From Denitromonas sp. (GTDB lineage Bacteria > Pseudomonadota > Gammaproteobacteria > Burkholderiales > Rhodocyclaceae): DNA of 64,000 nucleotides. The position numbers and the translations under genes were made by a program. The first letter of the stretch is position 1. Each line of letters opens with the position of its first letter. Under the pieces are notes generated by a model. That model was not told the origin of the DNA. It saw only the letters and a program-made list of their open reading frames with translations, and made no database searches. The DNA lies in assembly GCF_034676725.1 (NCBI RefSeq), contig NZ_JAUCBR010000004.1, positions 449,501-513,500 on the forward strand, in the 5' to 3' direction. Positions 9,087-17,494 of this stretch are shown one piece after another.

Positions 9087-9139
9087 GCCGGAACGTCGCC
9101 ATCCTCCCCCGATGCGTCTCGTTCCGGCTTTCTTTTTTT
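9087..9139 (+). terminator. Intrinsic terminator/attenuator between xsc and pta
   Basis: GCCGGAACG (9087-9095) pairs perfectly with CGTTCCGGC (9120-9128) and is followed by TTTCTTTTTTT. It lies 50 bp before pta, so it probably sets higher xsc than pta expression by partial readthrough, or ends the xsc transcript if pta has its own promoter. Confidence 0.75.
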
Positions 9140-9188
9140 CACCGGCTGACGGGGGCAACCCCGCCCGCCGGCGCAGGAGCATCGACGC

Positions 9189-10202
9189 ATGAAAGCACTC
9201 AATCGCATCATTGAGCAGGCCCGCGCCACGCCGGGCCGCATCGCCCTCTCCGAAGGCGACGACGCGCGCGTTCTCACCGCCGCGGTGCGCGCCACCCAGC
9301 AGGGCATCGCCCGCATCACACTGGTGGGCAATCGCGCCGCCGCCGAAGCCCTCGCGGCCCGGGAAGGCCTGCCGCTGGACGGCATCGACTTCGTCGATCC
9401 GGCCACCTCGCCGCTCATGCCCGAGCTGGCCGACACCCTGTTCGAGCTACGCCGCCACAAGGGCATGACCCGCGAGCAGGCCGCCGAACAGGCCGCCCAG
9501 CCGCTGATTTGCGCCAACCTGCTGGTCAAGGCCGGCCATGCCGACGGCACGGTGTCGGGCGCGGTGCACACCACCGCCGACGTGGTGCGCGCGGCGATCC
9601 AGATCCTCGGCGTCAAGCCGGGTTTCAAGCTGATCTCCAGCTTCTTCCTGATGATGCTGTGCGAGCCCTTCCACTCGCTCAAGGGCGGGCTGATCTTCTC
9701 GGACTGCGGGCTGGTGGTCGATCCGAACGCCGAGGAGTTGTCGGAGATCGCCATGGCCGCCGCCGACAGCGCGCGCGACCTGCTGATGGAAGAACCGCGC
9801 GTGGCGATGCTATCGTTCTCCACACGCGGCAGCGCCAGGCATGCGGCGGTCGACAAGGTGGTCGAGGCCTCGCGCCGGGTGAAGGCGCAGCGGCCGGGCA
9901 TGGCCATCGACGAAGACGTGCAGCTCGACGCCGCCATCGTCGCCGAAATTGCCAACCGCAAGCTGCCGGACTCGCAAGTCAAGGGCAAGGCCAACGTGCT
10001 GATTTTTCCCAACCTCGAAGCCGGCAACATCGGCTACAAGCTGGCCGAACGGGTCGGCGGCGCGGTGGCCATCGGCCCGCTGCTGCAGGGCCTGAGCCAG
10101 CCGGCCAACGACCTGTCGCGCGGCTGCAGCGCGGAGGATGTGTTCCATGTGATCGCGGTGACCGTGGTGCAGGGCCACCGCCAGCCCCCCGCCGGCGCCT
10201 GA
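9189..10202 (+). CDS. pta: Phosphate acetyltransferase
   Basis: Pta transfers the acetyl group of acetyl phosphate to CoA, so it channels the Xsc product into acetyl-CoA. The 337-residue length matches the short, single-domain Pta form (no N-terminal DRTGG/AAA extension) that accompanies xsc in many sulfonate degraders. Recognisable family segments are ALSEGDDARVLTAA near the start, KAGHADGTVSGAVHTTADVVR, FSDCGLVVDPNAEELSEIA, MLSFSTRGSARHA and VLIFPNLEAGNIGYKL. An AGGAG site precedes the ATG. The TauE/SafE gene follows after 5 bp. Confidence 0.96.
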   Translation: MKALNRIIEQARATPGRIALSEGDDARVLTAAVRATQQGIARITLVGNRAAAEALAAREGLPLDGIDFVDPATSPLMPELADTLFELRRHKGMTREQAAEQAAQPLICANLLVKAGHADGTVSGAVHTTADVVRAAIQILGVKPGFKLISSFFLMMLCEPFHSLKGGLIFSDCGLVVDPNAEELSEIAMAAADSARDLLMEEPRVAMLSFSTRGSARHAAVDKVVEASRRVKAQRPGMAIDEDVQLDAAIVAEIANRKLPDSQVKGKANVLIFPNLEAGNIGYKLAERVGGAVAIGPLLQGLSQPANDLSRGCSAEDVFHVIAVTVVQGHRQPPAGA

Positions 10203-10207
10203 CGCGC

Positions 10208-10966
10208 ATGCCCGATCCCGCCCTCGTCGCCCTGCTGGCCTTCTTTGCCGTCGGCACCTATTTCCAGACCGTCACCGGCTTCGGGCTGGGCATGATCGTG
10301 ATGGGGGCGGCGAGCGGCTTCGATCTGGCGCCGCTGCCGGTGGTCGCGGCGGTGGTCAGCCTGATGGCGCTGACCAACAGCGCCGTCGCCCTGCCCGGCA
10401 AGCTGCACCTGATCGACTGGCCCGCCGCCCGCGCGGTGCTGGTCGGCGTGGTGCCGGCCATCGTCCTCGGCGTGCTGCTGCTCGACTACCTGAGCACCGT
10501 CGCCGCCACCGCCCTCAAACTGCTGCTCGGCGTGGTCATTGCCTACAGCGGCATCGTCTTTGCGCTGCGCCCCACGCAACTGCCGACGCGCTCGTCCAAC
10601 CGCAGCTTTCTGGCCAGCGGGTTTCTTGCCGGGCTGTTCGGCGGGCTGTTCGGCATGGCCGGGCCGCCGGTGATCTTCCACTTCTACCGCCAGCCGATGG
10701 CGCTGCCCGCGGTGCGCAGCATGCTGCTGCTGGTGTTCACCTTCACCTCGGCCAGCCGCACGGCGTTCGTCGGCCTCCAGGGCGGGCTGACCGCCGAGGT
10801 CTGGTGGCTCACCGCTTTCGCCTTCGTGCTGGTCACCGCCGCCGCCTTCGCCGGCCGCCGCTACCCGCCCCCGCTGCCGCCGACGGTCATGCGCCGCATC
10901 GCGTTCACGGTGCTGATCCTGATCGGCCTGAGCCTGATCGGCTCGGCCCTCGCCGCGCTTCAGTAA
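10208..10966 (+). CDS. TauE/SafE-family sulfite exporter
   Basis: This 252-residue, very hydrophobic protein has about eight transmembrane helices and the family's repeated Gly-rich motifs (TGFGLGMIVMGAA near residue 20 and FLAGLFGGLFGMAGPPVIF near residue 140). TauE/SafE proteins export sulfite, sulfoacetate or related anions. Placed 5 bp after pta, it very probably removes the sulfite released by Xsc, since no sulfite dehydrogenase is visible here. Its ATG at 10208 is the first one after the pta stop. Confidence 0.9.
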   Translation: MPDPALVALLAFFAVGTYFQTVTGFGLGMIVMGAASGFDLAPLPVVAAVVSLMALTNSAVALPGKLHLIDWPAARAVLVGVVPAIVLGVLLLDYLSTVAATALKLLLGVVIAYSGIVFALRPTQLPTRSSNRSFLASGFLAGLFGGLFGMAGPPVIFHFYRQPMALPAVRSMLLLVFTFTSASRTAFVGLQGGLTAEVWWLTAFAFVLVTAAAFAGRRYPPPLPPTVMRRIAFTVLILIGLSLIGSALAALQ

Positions 10967-11059
10967 GCCGGTAGCACGCCGATAACACAGGGAACCAGAC
11001 GATCGATCTGGCCCCACCCGAGCGCCCGCCAGGGCGCCGCCCCCACGGAGACACGCAAG

Positions 11060-12940
11060 ATGAAGATTTCCCACAAGGTCGGCCTGGCGGCCGCCGCAGT
11101 GCTGTGCCTGACGGTCAGTTTGTTGTCCGTGGTGCAGGTCAGCCAGTTGCGCAGCAGCCTGCGCGCGCAGGCCGAGTCGAACATCGCCCAGTCCGGCAGC
11201 ACGCTGGCGCGGCAGATCGAGAACTGGCTCAACGGCAAGTTGCAGCTGATCGACACGATGGCCCAGAGCATCGACGCCGAGTTCACCCCCGAGCACATCC
11301 AGCAGGTGTTCGACCTGCCCATCCTGAAGACCCAGTTCCTGCTCATCTTCGGCGGGCTGGAGACCGACGGCGCACGCATCACCAACACGCCGAGCTGGAA
11401 CCCCGCCGGCTGGGATGCCCGCAAGCGCCCGTGGTATCCGGTGGCCCGGGACACGGCCCAGGCCGCCCTGACCGAGCCCTATGCCGACGCCGCCACCGGC
11501 GAGATCCTGATCTCCGCCGTCGCCAGGCTCACCGACAAGGGTCAGTTCATGGGCGCCTTCGGTGGCGACCTGAGCCTGAAGACCATCTCGGAGGCGGTCA
11601 ACGCGCTCGACCTCAACGGCGCCGGTCACGCCTTCCTGATGGCCGGCAACGGCAAGATCATTTCGCACCCCGACGCGGCGCGCAACGGCAAGCCCTACGA
11701 CGAACTCTTCGACGGCCAGCGCCCGGCGCTGAACAGCACGCTCAGCTCGGTCAACAGCGGCGGCAAGGCCTTGCTGGTGTCCTTCACGCCGCTCAGCGGC
11801 CTGAAGGGCATGGACTGGTACCTCGGCGTGGCGCTGGACGAATCGGTGCTCATGCAGGAGGCGCAGGCGGCCACGGTGCGCGCCATCATCGGCACGGTGG
11901 TCGGCGTGGTGCTCAGCGTCATCGTGCTGGCGGCCCTGATGGGCCGCATGCTCACGCCGCTGCAACGCCTGCATCAGGCGCTGCGCGAGATCAACGGCGG
12001 CGCCGGCGACCTCACCCGCCGACTGCCGGCCGAGGGCCAGGACGAGGTGGCCCAGCTGTCGCAGGAGTTCAACCGCTTTGTTGAATCGCTGCAGTCGCTG
12101 ATCGGCAACATCATGGGCCAGGCCACGCGGGTGCGCGAGACCAGCACCGAAACATCTACTCAGGTACAGACGGCCGCCAGCCGGCTCCATGCGCAACTCG
12201 AAGAGCTCGACCGGCTGGCCGCCGAAATGGACGGCATGAACAGCACCGCGGTGTCGGTGGCCGAGCATGCGGCCGCCGCCGCCAGCGCCGCGCAGACGGC
12301 CAGCGCGCAGACCGAACAGGGCGTCAAGGCGGTGTCGCAGTCCTCCGACGCGATCCAGCGCCTGGCCACCGACCTGAACGACACGGGCCAGTCGATCAAC
12401 CGCCTGGTGGCGCTGAGCAAGCATATCGACACCATCCTGGCCAAGATCACCGGCATCGCCGACCAGACCAACCTGCTGGCGCTCAACGCCGCCATCGAGG
12501 CCGCCCGCGCTGGCGAATCGGGGCGCGGCTTTGCCGTGGTGGCTGACGAGGTGCGCACGCTGGCCTCGCTGACACAGGAGTCGACCGGCGAGATCCGCAG
12601 CATCATCGAGCAGCTGCAAAGCGGCGTGAAGCTGGCCGAGAGCAGCATGCACCAGTGCAGCACCACCGCCAGCCGGACGGTCGAAGAGGCCGGGGCCGCC
12701 AACGCCATCCTCGACGAGGTGCGCAGCGCCATCACGCGGATCAACGACATGAGCCTGCACATCGCCGCCGTGGCCAAAACCCAGAGCGACGCCGCCGGTG
12801 AGCTGAACGCCCGTACCGCGACCATTCGCGACATCAGCCAGGAAGTGGCCGGCGGCGCCAGCCGGCGGGTGGCGCTGTGTTCGTCGATGGTCGAGCACAT
12901 CGGCCAGCAGAACGCCTTGCTCGAGCGCTTCAAGGTCTGA
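11060..12940 (+). CDS. Methyl-accepting chemotaxis protein with dCache sensor domain
   Basis: The 626-residue receptor has an N-terminal helix (residues 8-27), a periplasmic dCache domain (about 35-270), a second helix (about 278-300), a HAMP region, and a signalling hairpin with the conserved tip ADQTNLLALNAAIEAARAGESGRGFAVVADEVRTLA split over residues 475-510. The ligand region has RPWYP and a downstream GGDLS aspartate, echoing the amino-acid dCache motif, but the tyrosine expected five residues before the Arg is Trp (WDARKRPWY). It lacks a CheR-tethering C-terminal pentapeptide. Sitting between tauE and the dehydrogenase/TRAP genes, it is a likely receptor for the sulfonate substrate or a related compound; this is inference. 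Confidence 0.92.
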   Translation: MKISHKVGLAAAAVLCLTVSLLSVVQVSQLRSSLRAQAESNIAQSGSTLARQIENWLNGKLQLIDTMAQSIDAEFTPEHIQQVFDLPILKTQFLLIFGGLETDGARITNTPSWNPAGWDARKRPWYPVARDTAQAALTEPYADAATGEILISAVARLTDKGQFMGAFGGDLSLKTISEAVNALDLNGAGHAFLMAGNGKIISHPDAARNGKPYDELFDGQRPALNSTLSSVNSGGKALLVSFTPLSGLKGMDWYLGVALDESVLMQEAQAATVRAIIGTVVGVVLSVIVLAALMGRMLTPLQRLHQALREINGGAGDLTRRLPAEGQDEVAQLSQEFNRFVESLQSLIGNIMGQATRVRETSTETSTQVQTAASRLHAQLEELDRLAAEMDGMNSTAVSVAEHAAAAASAAQTASAQTEQGVKAVSQSSDAIQRLATDLNDTGQSINRLVALSKHIDTILAKITGIADQTNLLALNAAIEAARAGESGRGFAVVADEVRTLASLTQESTGEIRSIIEQLQSGVKLAESSMHQCSTTASRTVEEAGAANAILDEVRSAITRINDMSLHIAAVAKTQSDAAGELNARTATIRDISQEVAGGASRRVALCSSMVEHIGQQNALLERFKV

Positions 12941-12946
12941 CCTGCC

Positions 12947-12969
12947 GCGCGGGGGCGCCGCCCCCGCGC
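12947..12969. terminator. GC-rich hairpin between convergent chemoreceptor and IclR genes
   Basis: GCGCGGGGGC and GCCCCCGCGC form a perfect 10-bp stem with a 3-nt loop, filling the 33-bp gap between two convergent stop codons. There is no U-run. It is likely a bidirectional transcription barrier. Confidence 0.5.
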
Positions 12970-12973
12970 CACG

Positions 12974-13846
12974 CTACCCCAGCGGCGGCAACAACACCTC
13001 GCGCATGCGCTCGGCCGCGGCGCGCAGCTGCGGCACGTTGCCCATCAGCTCGTCGAGCGAGACGCGCGCGCTCGGCGCATGGCAGGCGATCGCGGCCACC
13101 AGCTTGCCCTCGCGGTCGCGCACCGGCACCGCCACGGCAATCATGCCGCGCACGAATTCCTCGTTGTCGATACCGATACCGAGCTTGGCCAGGCGGTCCA
13201 GTTCGGCCTCCAGCGCGGCGCGCTCGACAAGGGTGCGCGGCGACGAGCGCGGCAGCGGCAGGTTGGCCAGCACCGACTGGCGCTCGAGCAGCGACATCGA
13301 CGACAGGAACAGCTTGCCACTGGCGGTGCAGTGCATCGGCACCCAGGTGCCCGGCTGCACATGCATGCGCAGCGGCTCGGCGGTGTCCACCCGTTCCACG
13401 TAGAGCACCCGCCCGGCGTCGGGCACGGTGAGGTTGCAGGTCTCGCCCAGGCGCCGCACCAGGGCGCGCAGCACGGCGCGGCACTCACGCCGCATGTTTG
13501 AGCCGCGCAGCGTCTTGAGCGACAGCGCCACCGCGCGCGTGCCGGTCACATAGCCGCGTTCGGCCGGCATGTGCAGCACATAGCCTTGCGCCTCCATCGA
13601 GTGCAGCAGGCGCATCAGCGTGCTCTTGGGCACCTGCATGAGCGCGGCCAGCTGGGCCAGGGTCAGCGGCTGGGGCGACTCGGTCAGCAGCTCGAGCACG
13701 GTGAGCGGGCGCAAGCGCCGGATGTCTTCGTTGGTACCGGCTTGCGGCGCGTCATCGACATCGTCGAAGACCGGCTCGATCGGTGTTGCAGTGCGATTCT
13801 GGTCCATCTCCTGCGGGTTCCGTTTCATTTTTCGCCCCATGTGCAA
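12974..13846 (-). CDS. IclR-family transcriptional regulator beside the GMC/TRAP genes
   Basis: The 290-residue product has an acidic N-terminal extension, a winged helix (LTVLELLTESPQ to VPKSTLMRLLHSMEAQGYV, about residues 48-92) and an IclR effector domain (PMHCTASGKLFLS, DNEEFVRGMIAVAVPV). Starts at 13846, 13840, 13828 and 13807 are all possible; the longest is given. It is divergent from the GMC dehydrogenase gene and is paralogous to the IclR protein next to xsc. Known isethionate-type loci also carry a local regulator, so it probably controls the dehydrogenase and TRAP genes. Confidence 0.9.
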   Translation of the reverse strand: MHMGRKMKRNPQEMDQNRTATPIEPVFDDVDDAPQAGTNEDIRRLRPLTVLELLTESPQPLTLAQLAALMQVPKSTLMRLLHSMEAQGYVLHMPAERGYVTGTRAVALSLKTLRGSNMRRECRAVLRALVRRLGETCNLTVPDAGRVLYVERVDTAEPLRMHVQPGTWVPMHCTASGKLFLSSMSLLERQSVLANLPLPRSSPRTLVERAALEAELDRLAKLGIGIDNEEFVRGMIAVAVPVRDREGKLVAAIACHAPSARVSLDELMGNVPQLRAAAERMREVLLPPLG

Positions 13847-13900
13847 ATAACGCTTGGCTTTTCATGTGACTGCCACAATAGTGCATTCAAGGATTTATTG

Positions 13901-13914
13901 GAACGATACGTTTC
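13901..13914 (+). promoter_or_regulatory. Candidate IclR operator word upstream of the GMC dehydrogenase
   Basis: GAACGATACGTTTC sits in the 131-bp region between the divergent IclR and GMC genes. It shares ATACGTTTC with site 1 and AACGATACG (reverse strand) with site 2 upstream of xsc. The combination suggests one regulator, or two with overlapping specificity, co-ordinates both halves of the sulfonate island. Confidence 0.4.
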
Positions 13915-13977
13915 ATTTATAAACAGCATCGGCAAGTCACTACGGTGTCATTGGCCGAGCCCCCGGAGACAAGATTC

Positions 13978-15573
13978 ATGTCGATCGACGTTGACTACAT
14001 TGTGGTCGGTGCCGGCTCTGCCGGCTGCGTACTGGCCAATCGTCTGTCCGCTGACCCGGCCAACCGCGTCCTGCTGCTCGAGGCAGGCGGCCCGGACAAC
14101 AACCCGTGGATCCACATCCCGGTCGGTTACTTCAAGACCATGCACGACCCGAAGTACGACTGGTGCTACAAGACCGAGGCCGACGCCGGCATCGCGGGCC
14201 GCCAGCTGCAGTGGCCGCGCGGCAAGGTACTGGGCGGCTCCAGCTCGCTCAACGGCCTGCTGTATGTGCGCGGCCAGCATGAGGACTACGACCGCTGGGC
14301 CGAGCTGGGCAACGACGGCTGGAGCTTCGCCGAGGTGTTGCCCTACTTCAAGAAGTCCGAAGACCAGGAACGCGGCGCCAGCGAGTACCACGGTGTCGGC
14401 GGCCCGCTGAAAGTGTCGGATCTGCGTCTGCGCCGTCCGATCGCCGACCACTTCATTGCGGCAGCCAAGGATATCGGCATCCCCTACAACGACGATTACA
14501 ACGGCGCCACGCAGGAAGGTGTCGGCTATTTCCAGCAGACCGCCCACAAGGGCTTTCGCTGGAGCACGGCCAAGGGCTTCCTGAAGCCGGCGCGCAAGCG
14601 GCCGAACCTGTTCGTCGAGACCCGCGCCCAGACCACCCGGGTGCTGTTCGAAGGCAAGCGCGCCGTGGGCGTGGAGTTCATGCAGGGCGGCCAGCTGCGT
14701 CAGGCGCGTGCCCGCGCCGAGGTCATCCTCGCTTCCGGTGCCATCGGTTCGCCGCAGATCCTGCAGAACTCCGGCGTCGGCCCGGCCGAGGTATTGCAAA
14801 AGGCCGGCGTGGCGGTGCATCACGACCTGCCGGGTGTGGGAGAGAACCTGCAGGACCACCTGCAGGTCCGGCTGGTGCTCAAGACCCGCGAGCGCACGCT
14901 CAACGACGAGGTCAACAACCCGATCAACAAGCTGTGGATCGGCATGCAGTACATGCTCAATCGCACCGGTCCGCTGACCCTCGCCGCCAGCCAGGTGACG
15001 ATCTTCACCCGCTCGGGCCCGGGCGTGGCCCGCCCCGATATCCAGTTCCACATGCAGCCGCTGTCGGCCGACAAGCCGGGCGAAGGCGCGCATCCGTTCT
15101 CGGCCTTTACCTCGTCGGTGTGCCAGCTTCGCCCGTTCAGCCGCGGCCATGTGCGCATCCGCTCGAGCGATGCGCTGCAGTACCCGGCCATCCAGCCCAA
15201 CTACTTGTCGGACGAGCGCGACCACCCGGTGGTGATCGGCGGCATCAAGGTGGCGCGGCGCATTGCCGAGGCGCCCTCGCTCAAGCCGCACATCATCGAC
15301 GAGTTCGTGCCCGGCCGGCAGTTCCAGACCGACGACGAACTGCTCGACGCCGCCCGCCGCTACAGCCAGTCCATCTATCACCCGGCCGGCACCTGCAAGA
15401 TGGGGAATGACCCGATGGCGGTGGTCGATGCACGCCTTAAGGTGCACGGACTGGGCAATCTGCGCGTGGTCGACGCCTCGATCATGCCGGAGCTGGTCTC
15501 GGGCAACACCAATGCGCCGACGATCATGATCGCTGAAAAGGCAGCCGACATGATCCTGGCCGACAACCGCTGA
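13978..15573 (+). CDS. GMC-family FAD alcohol dehydrogenase, candidate isethionate dehydrogenase
   Basis: The 531-residue protein is a glucose-methanol-choline oxidoreductase. It has the N-terminal FAD motif VVGAGSAGCVLANRLS (residues 8-23), GMC signature 1 around QWPRGKVLGGSSSLNGLLYVRG, signature 2 around ASGAIGSPQILQNSGVGP, and the C-terminal segment IYHPAGTCKMG with the active-site His region and GNTNAPTIMIAEKAAD. The ATG at 13978 follows GGAGAC; an upstream in-frame codon at 13945 is less likely. GMC dehydrogenases related to choline dehydrogenase oxidise isethionate to sulfoacetaldehyde in some betaproteobacteria (IseJ type). Its place between xsc/pta and a TRAP transporter makes that the leading hypothesis here, but other hydroxy compounds remain possible. 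Confidence 0.9.
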   Translation: MSIDVDYIVVGAGSAGCVLANRLSADPANRVLLLEAGGPDNNPWIHIPVGYFKTMHDPKYDWCYKTEADAGIAGRQLQWPRGKVLGGSSSLNGLLYVRGQHEDYDRWAELGNDGWSFAEVLPYFKKSEDQERGASEYHGVGGPLKVSDLRLRRPIADHFIAAAKDIGIPYNDDYNGATQEGVGYFQQTAHKGFRWSTAKGFLKPARKRPNLFVETRAQTTRVLFEGKRAVGVEFMQGGQLRQARARAEVILASGAIGSPQILQNSGVGPAEVLQKAGVAVHHDLPGVGENLQDHLQVRLVLKTRERTLNDEVNNPINKLWIGMQYMLNRTGPLTLAASQVTIFTRSGPGVARPDIQFHMQPLSADKPGEGAHPFSAFTSSVCQLRPFSRGHVRIRSSDALQYPAIQPNYLSDERDHPVVIGGIKVARRIAEAPSLKPHIIDEFVPGRQFQTDDELLDAARRYSQSIYHPAGTCKMGNDPMAVVDARLKVHGLGNLRVVDASIMPELVSGNTNAPTIMIAEKAADMILADNR

Positions 15574-15644
15574 CCACCGCGGTACCTAAAAAACGCTTCA
15601 CAAGGGCAATCATGCCCGCCCTGCCACCCAGAGGAGACACTCAA

Positions 15645-16871
15645 ATGGCTAACGACAACACCCTCGATCGCCGTGGATTCCTGCGCATTGCGAGTCGCTA
15701 CGGCCTGACCTCCACCGCCTTCGCCGCGGCCAGCGTCGCCGGCCCGCTGACGCTCAGCAGCGTCGCCCAGGCCGCCTCGCAGACGGCCGATGCCCGCGCC
15801 AAGGGCACGCCACTGGTCACGCTCAAGTTCGGCGCCTCGGGCTTCAACGAAACCAACCTGAAGATCCAGGAGTCGGGCCAGCTGTGGTTTGCCCAGCAAC
15901 TGGAGGAGCGCAGCAACGGCGCGATGAAGATCGAGTTCATCGGCAGCAACGCGATCTGCAACCAGCTCGACTGCGTCAAAAAGACCCAGCAGGGCATCGT
16001 GGACATCTACTCGGCCAGCACGCAGAACTCGGCCGGCTCGGCGCCCTACTACAATGCGCTCGACTTCGCCTACATGTTCCCGTCGCGCGCGGCCCAGCAC
16101 CACTTCTTCTACCACCCCAAGAGCGAGAAGTTGCTGCGCGAGCCGATGCGCAAGCTGCACAACATCCAGTTCCTCTACACCCACTGCGAACTGCGCGGCC
16201 TCATGCTGGGCAAGAAGTTCGCCGACAAGCCGACCGTGAGCACCATCGAAGAGCTCGCCGGCACCAAGAACCGCGTCACCGGCACCCAGCTCGGCCGCAT
16301 CGCCATGCAGCTGATGAACCTGAACCCGGTACCGATCGCCTGGGAAGAGACCCTCGACGGCCTCAAGCAAGGCCTGATCGACGGCGCCGAGACCTGGATG
16401 GGCGCGGCCGCCTACGCCAACATGTCGCCGGTGCTGTCGCAGGCGGTGGATCTGAAGTTCTTCTGCGGCACCGAACACACCGCGATGAACAACAAGACCT
16501 TCGAGAAGCTGCCCTCGACGCTGCGCGACATCGTCATGGAAACCGCCTACGACGCGCAGCAATACACCCAGCGCGAGCAGGAACGGGCGCTGATCGAGGT
16601 GGTCGGCGCGGTGCCCAACCCGGGCCCGGACACCGTCTTCGCCAAGAACAACGTGCGGGTCGCCACGCTGTCGGATGCCGAGATCCTCAAGGCCGAGAAG
16701 ATGTGCTCGCCCGAGTACAACCCCAAGCCGTGGGAAGAGTGGCGCGAGCGACTCAACAAGATGTCCGGCGGCCAGGATGTGTACAAGGAGATCTTCACCA
16801 TCGCGCGCGAGATCCCCAAGGACCTGCCCGTGGCAGACGTGAAGCCGCGCCGCTGGTGGCAGAGCGCCTGA
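15645..16871 (+). CDS. TRAP transporter solute-binding protein (DctP/DctP7-like), Tat-exported
   Basis: The 408-residue precursor starts at ATG 15645 after GAGGAGAC. It opens with a twin-arginine signal (DRRGFLRIASRYG, then a hydrophobic stretch ending SVAQA). The mature part has the TRAP binding-protein fold: FAQQLEERSNGAMKIEF, QQGIVDIYSAST, and a region around LAGTKNRVTG and QGLIDGAETWMGA, where the Arg of NRVTG is positioned to bind a carboxylate or sulfonate anion. Export by Tat implies folding in the cytoplasm. DctQ and DctM genes follow, completing the transporter. Given the island it probably binds a C2 sulfonate, such as isethionate. Confidence 0.93.
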   Translation: MANDNTLDRRGFLRIASRYGLTSTAFAAASVAGPLTLSSVAQAASQTADARAKGTPLVTLKFGASGFNETNLKIQESGQLWFAQQLEERSNGAMKIEFIGSNAICNQLDCVKKTQQGIVDIYSASTQNSAGSAPYYNALDFAYMFPSRAAQHHFFYHPKSEKLLREPMRKLHNIQFLYTHCELRGLMLGKKFADKPTVSTIEELAGTKNRVTGTQLGRIAMQLMNLNPVPIAWEETLDGLKQGLIDGAETWMGAAAYANMSPVLSQAVDLKFFCGTEHTAMNNKTFEKLPSTLRDIVMETAYDAQQYTQREQERALIEVVGAVPNPGPDTVFAKNNVRVATLSDAEILKAEKMCSPEYNPKPWEEWRERLNKMSGGQDVYKEIFTIAREIPKDLPVADVKPRRWWQSA

Positions 16872-16906
16872 GCGGCGCCCGGGTCACCGCACATTTCATC
16901 TCCCAG

Positions 16907-16932
16907 CCCCGGCGCAGACCGGGGCGGGTTTT
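16907..16932 (+). terminator. Attenuator-like hairpin between dctP and dctQ
   Basis: CCCCGG and CCGGGG enclose a 6-nt loop and are followed by CGGGTTTT. It lies in the 85-bp gap after the binding-protein gene. Such partial terminators commonly keep periplasmic binding protein levels above those of the membrane subunits. Confidence 0.45.
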
Positions 16933-16956
16933 CCCCCTGACTTCGGAGGCCACCTC

Positions 16957-17490
16957 ATGTCTTACCTGATGGCGCTACTTCGGTGGCTGGACCGCCACGC
17001 CGAGCGCACGCTCATCCTGATCGCCTACACCAGCATGGCCTTGATCATTGTGTACGCGGTCTTCGAGCGCTACGTGTTCAGCACCCAGATTCCCTGGAGC
17101 TCCTCGATCCCGATCTACCTGTTCCTGTGGGTGACCTGGGTCGGCTGCGCCTACAACGTCAACAAGCGCACCCATCTCGTGTTCAACGAGTTCCGCCTGC
17201 GCATGTCCTACGGCTGGCAGTTCGCCATGATGTGGCTCGACGCCCTCCTGTGGATCGGTTTCGGCTCCATGGTGGCCTGGTTCACCATCGAACAGACCCA
17301 GCTCGCCTATATGAACTTCGCCATCGTGCAGGGCACCGACAATGTCATGCAGTGGTGGTTCTACCTCGCCACCCCCGTCGGCTGGGGCCTGCTGATGTTC
17401 CGTGCGCTGCAGAACCTGATCGAAGACATTGGCCGCTATCGCCGCGGCGACCCCTTCCTGGTCGACATCCAGACCATCGGCGGAGATTGA
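16957..17490 (+). CDS. TRAP transporter small permease (DctQ)
   Basis: The 177-residue protein has four transmembrane helices (about residues 18-37, 50-68, 88-107 and 130-150) and the DctQ-typical pattern of VYAVFERYVF followed by an amphipathic loop and a helix with LWVTWVGCAYNVNKRTHL. DctQ partners DctM in the membrane and helps dock DctP. It lies between dctP and dctM, with dctM starting 4 bp after its stop. Confidence 0.92.
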   Translation: MSYLMALLRWLDRHAERTLILIAYTSMALIIVYAVFERYVFSTQIPWSSSIPIYLFLWVTWVGCAYNVNKRTHLVFNEFRLRMSYGWQFAMMWLDALLWIGFGSMVAWFTIEQTQLAYMNFAIVQGTDNVMQWWFYLATPVGWGLLMFRALQNLIEDIGRYRRGDPFLVDIQTIGGD

Positions 17491-17494
17491 AACC

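Noticed and set aside
10034..12898. Minus-strand open frame of about 954 codons over tauE and the dCache receptor
   Set aside because: No domain, no start context, and both genes on the other strand are certain.
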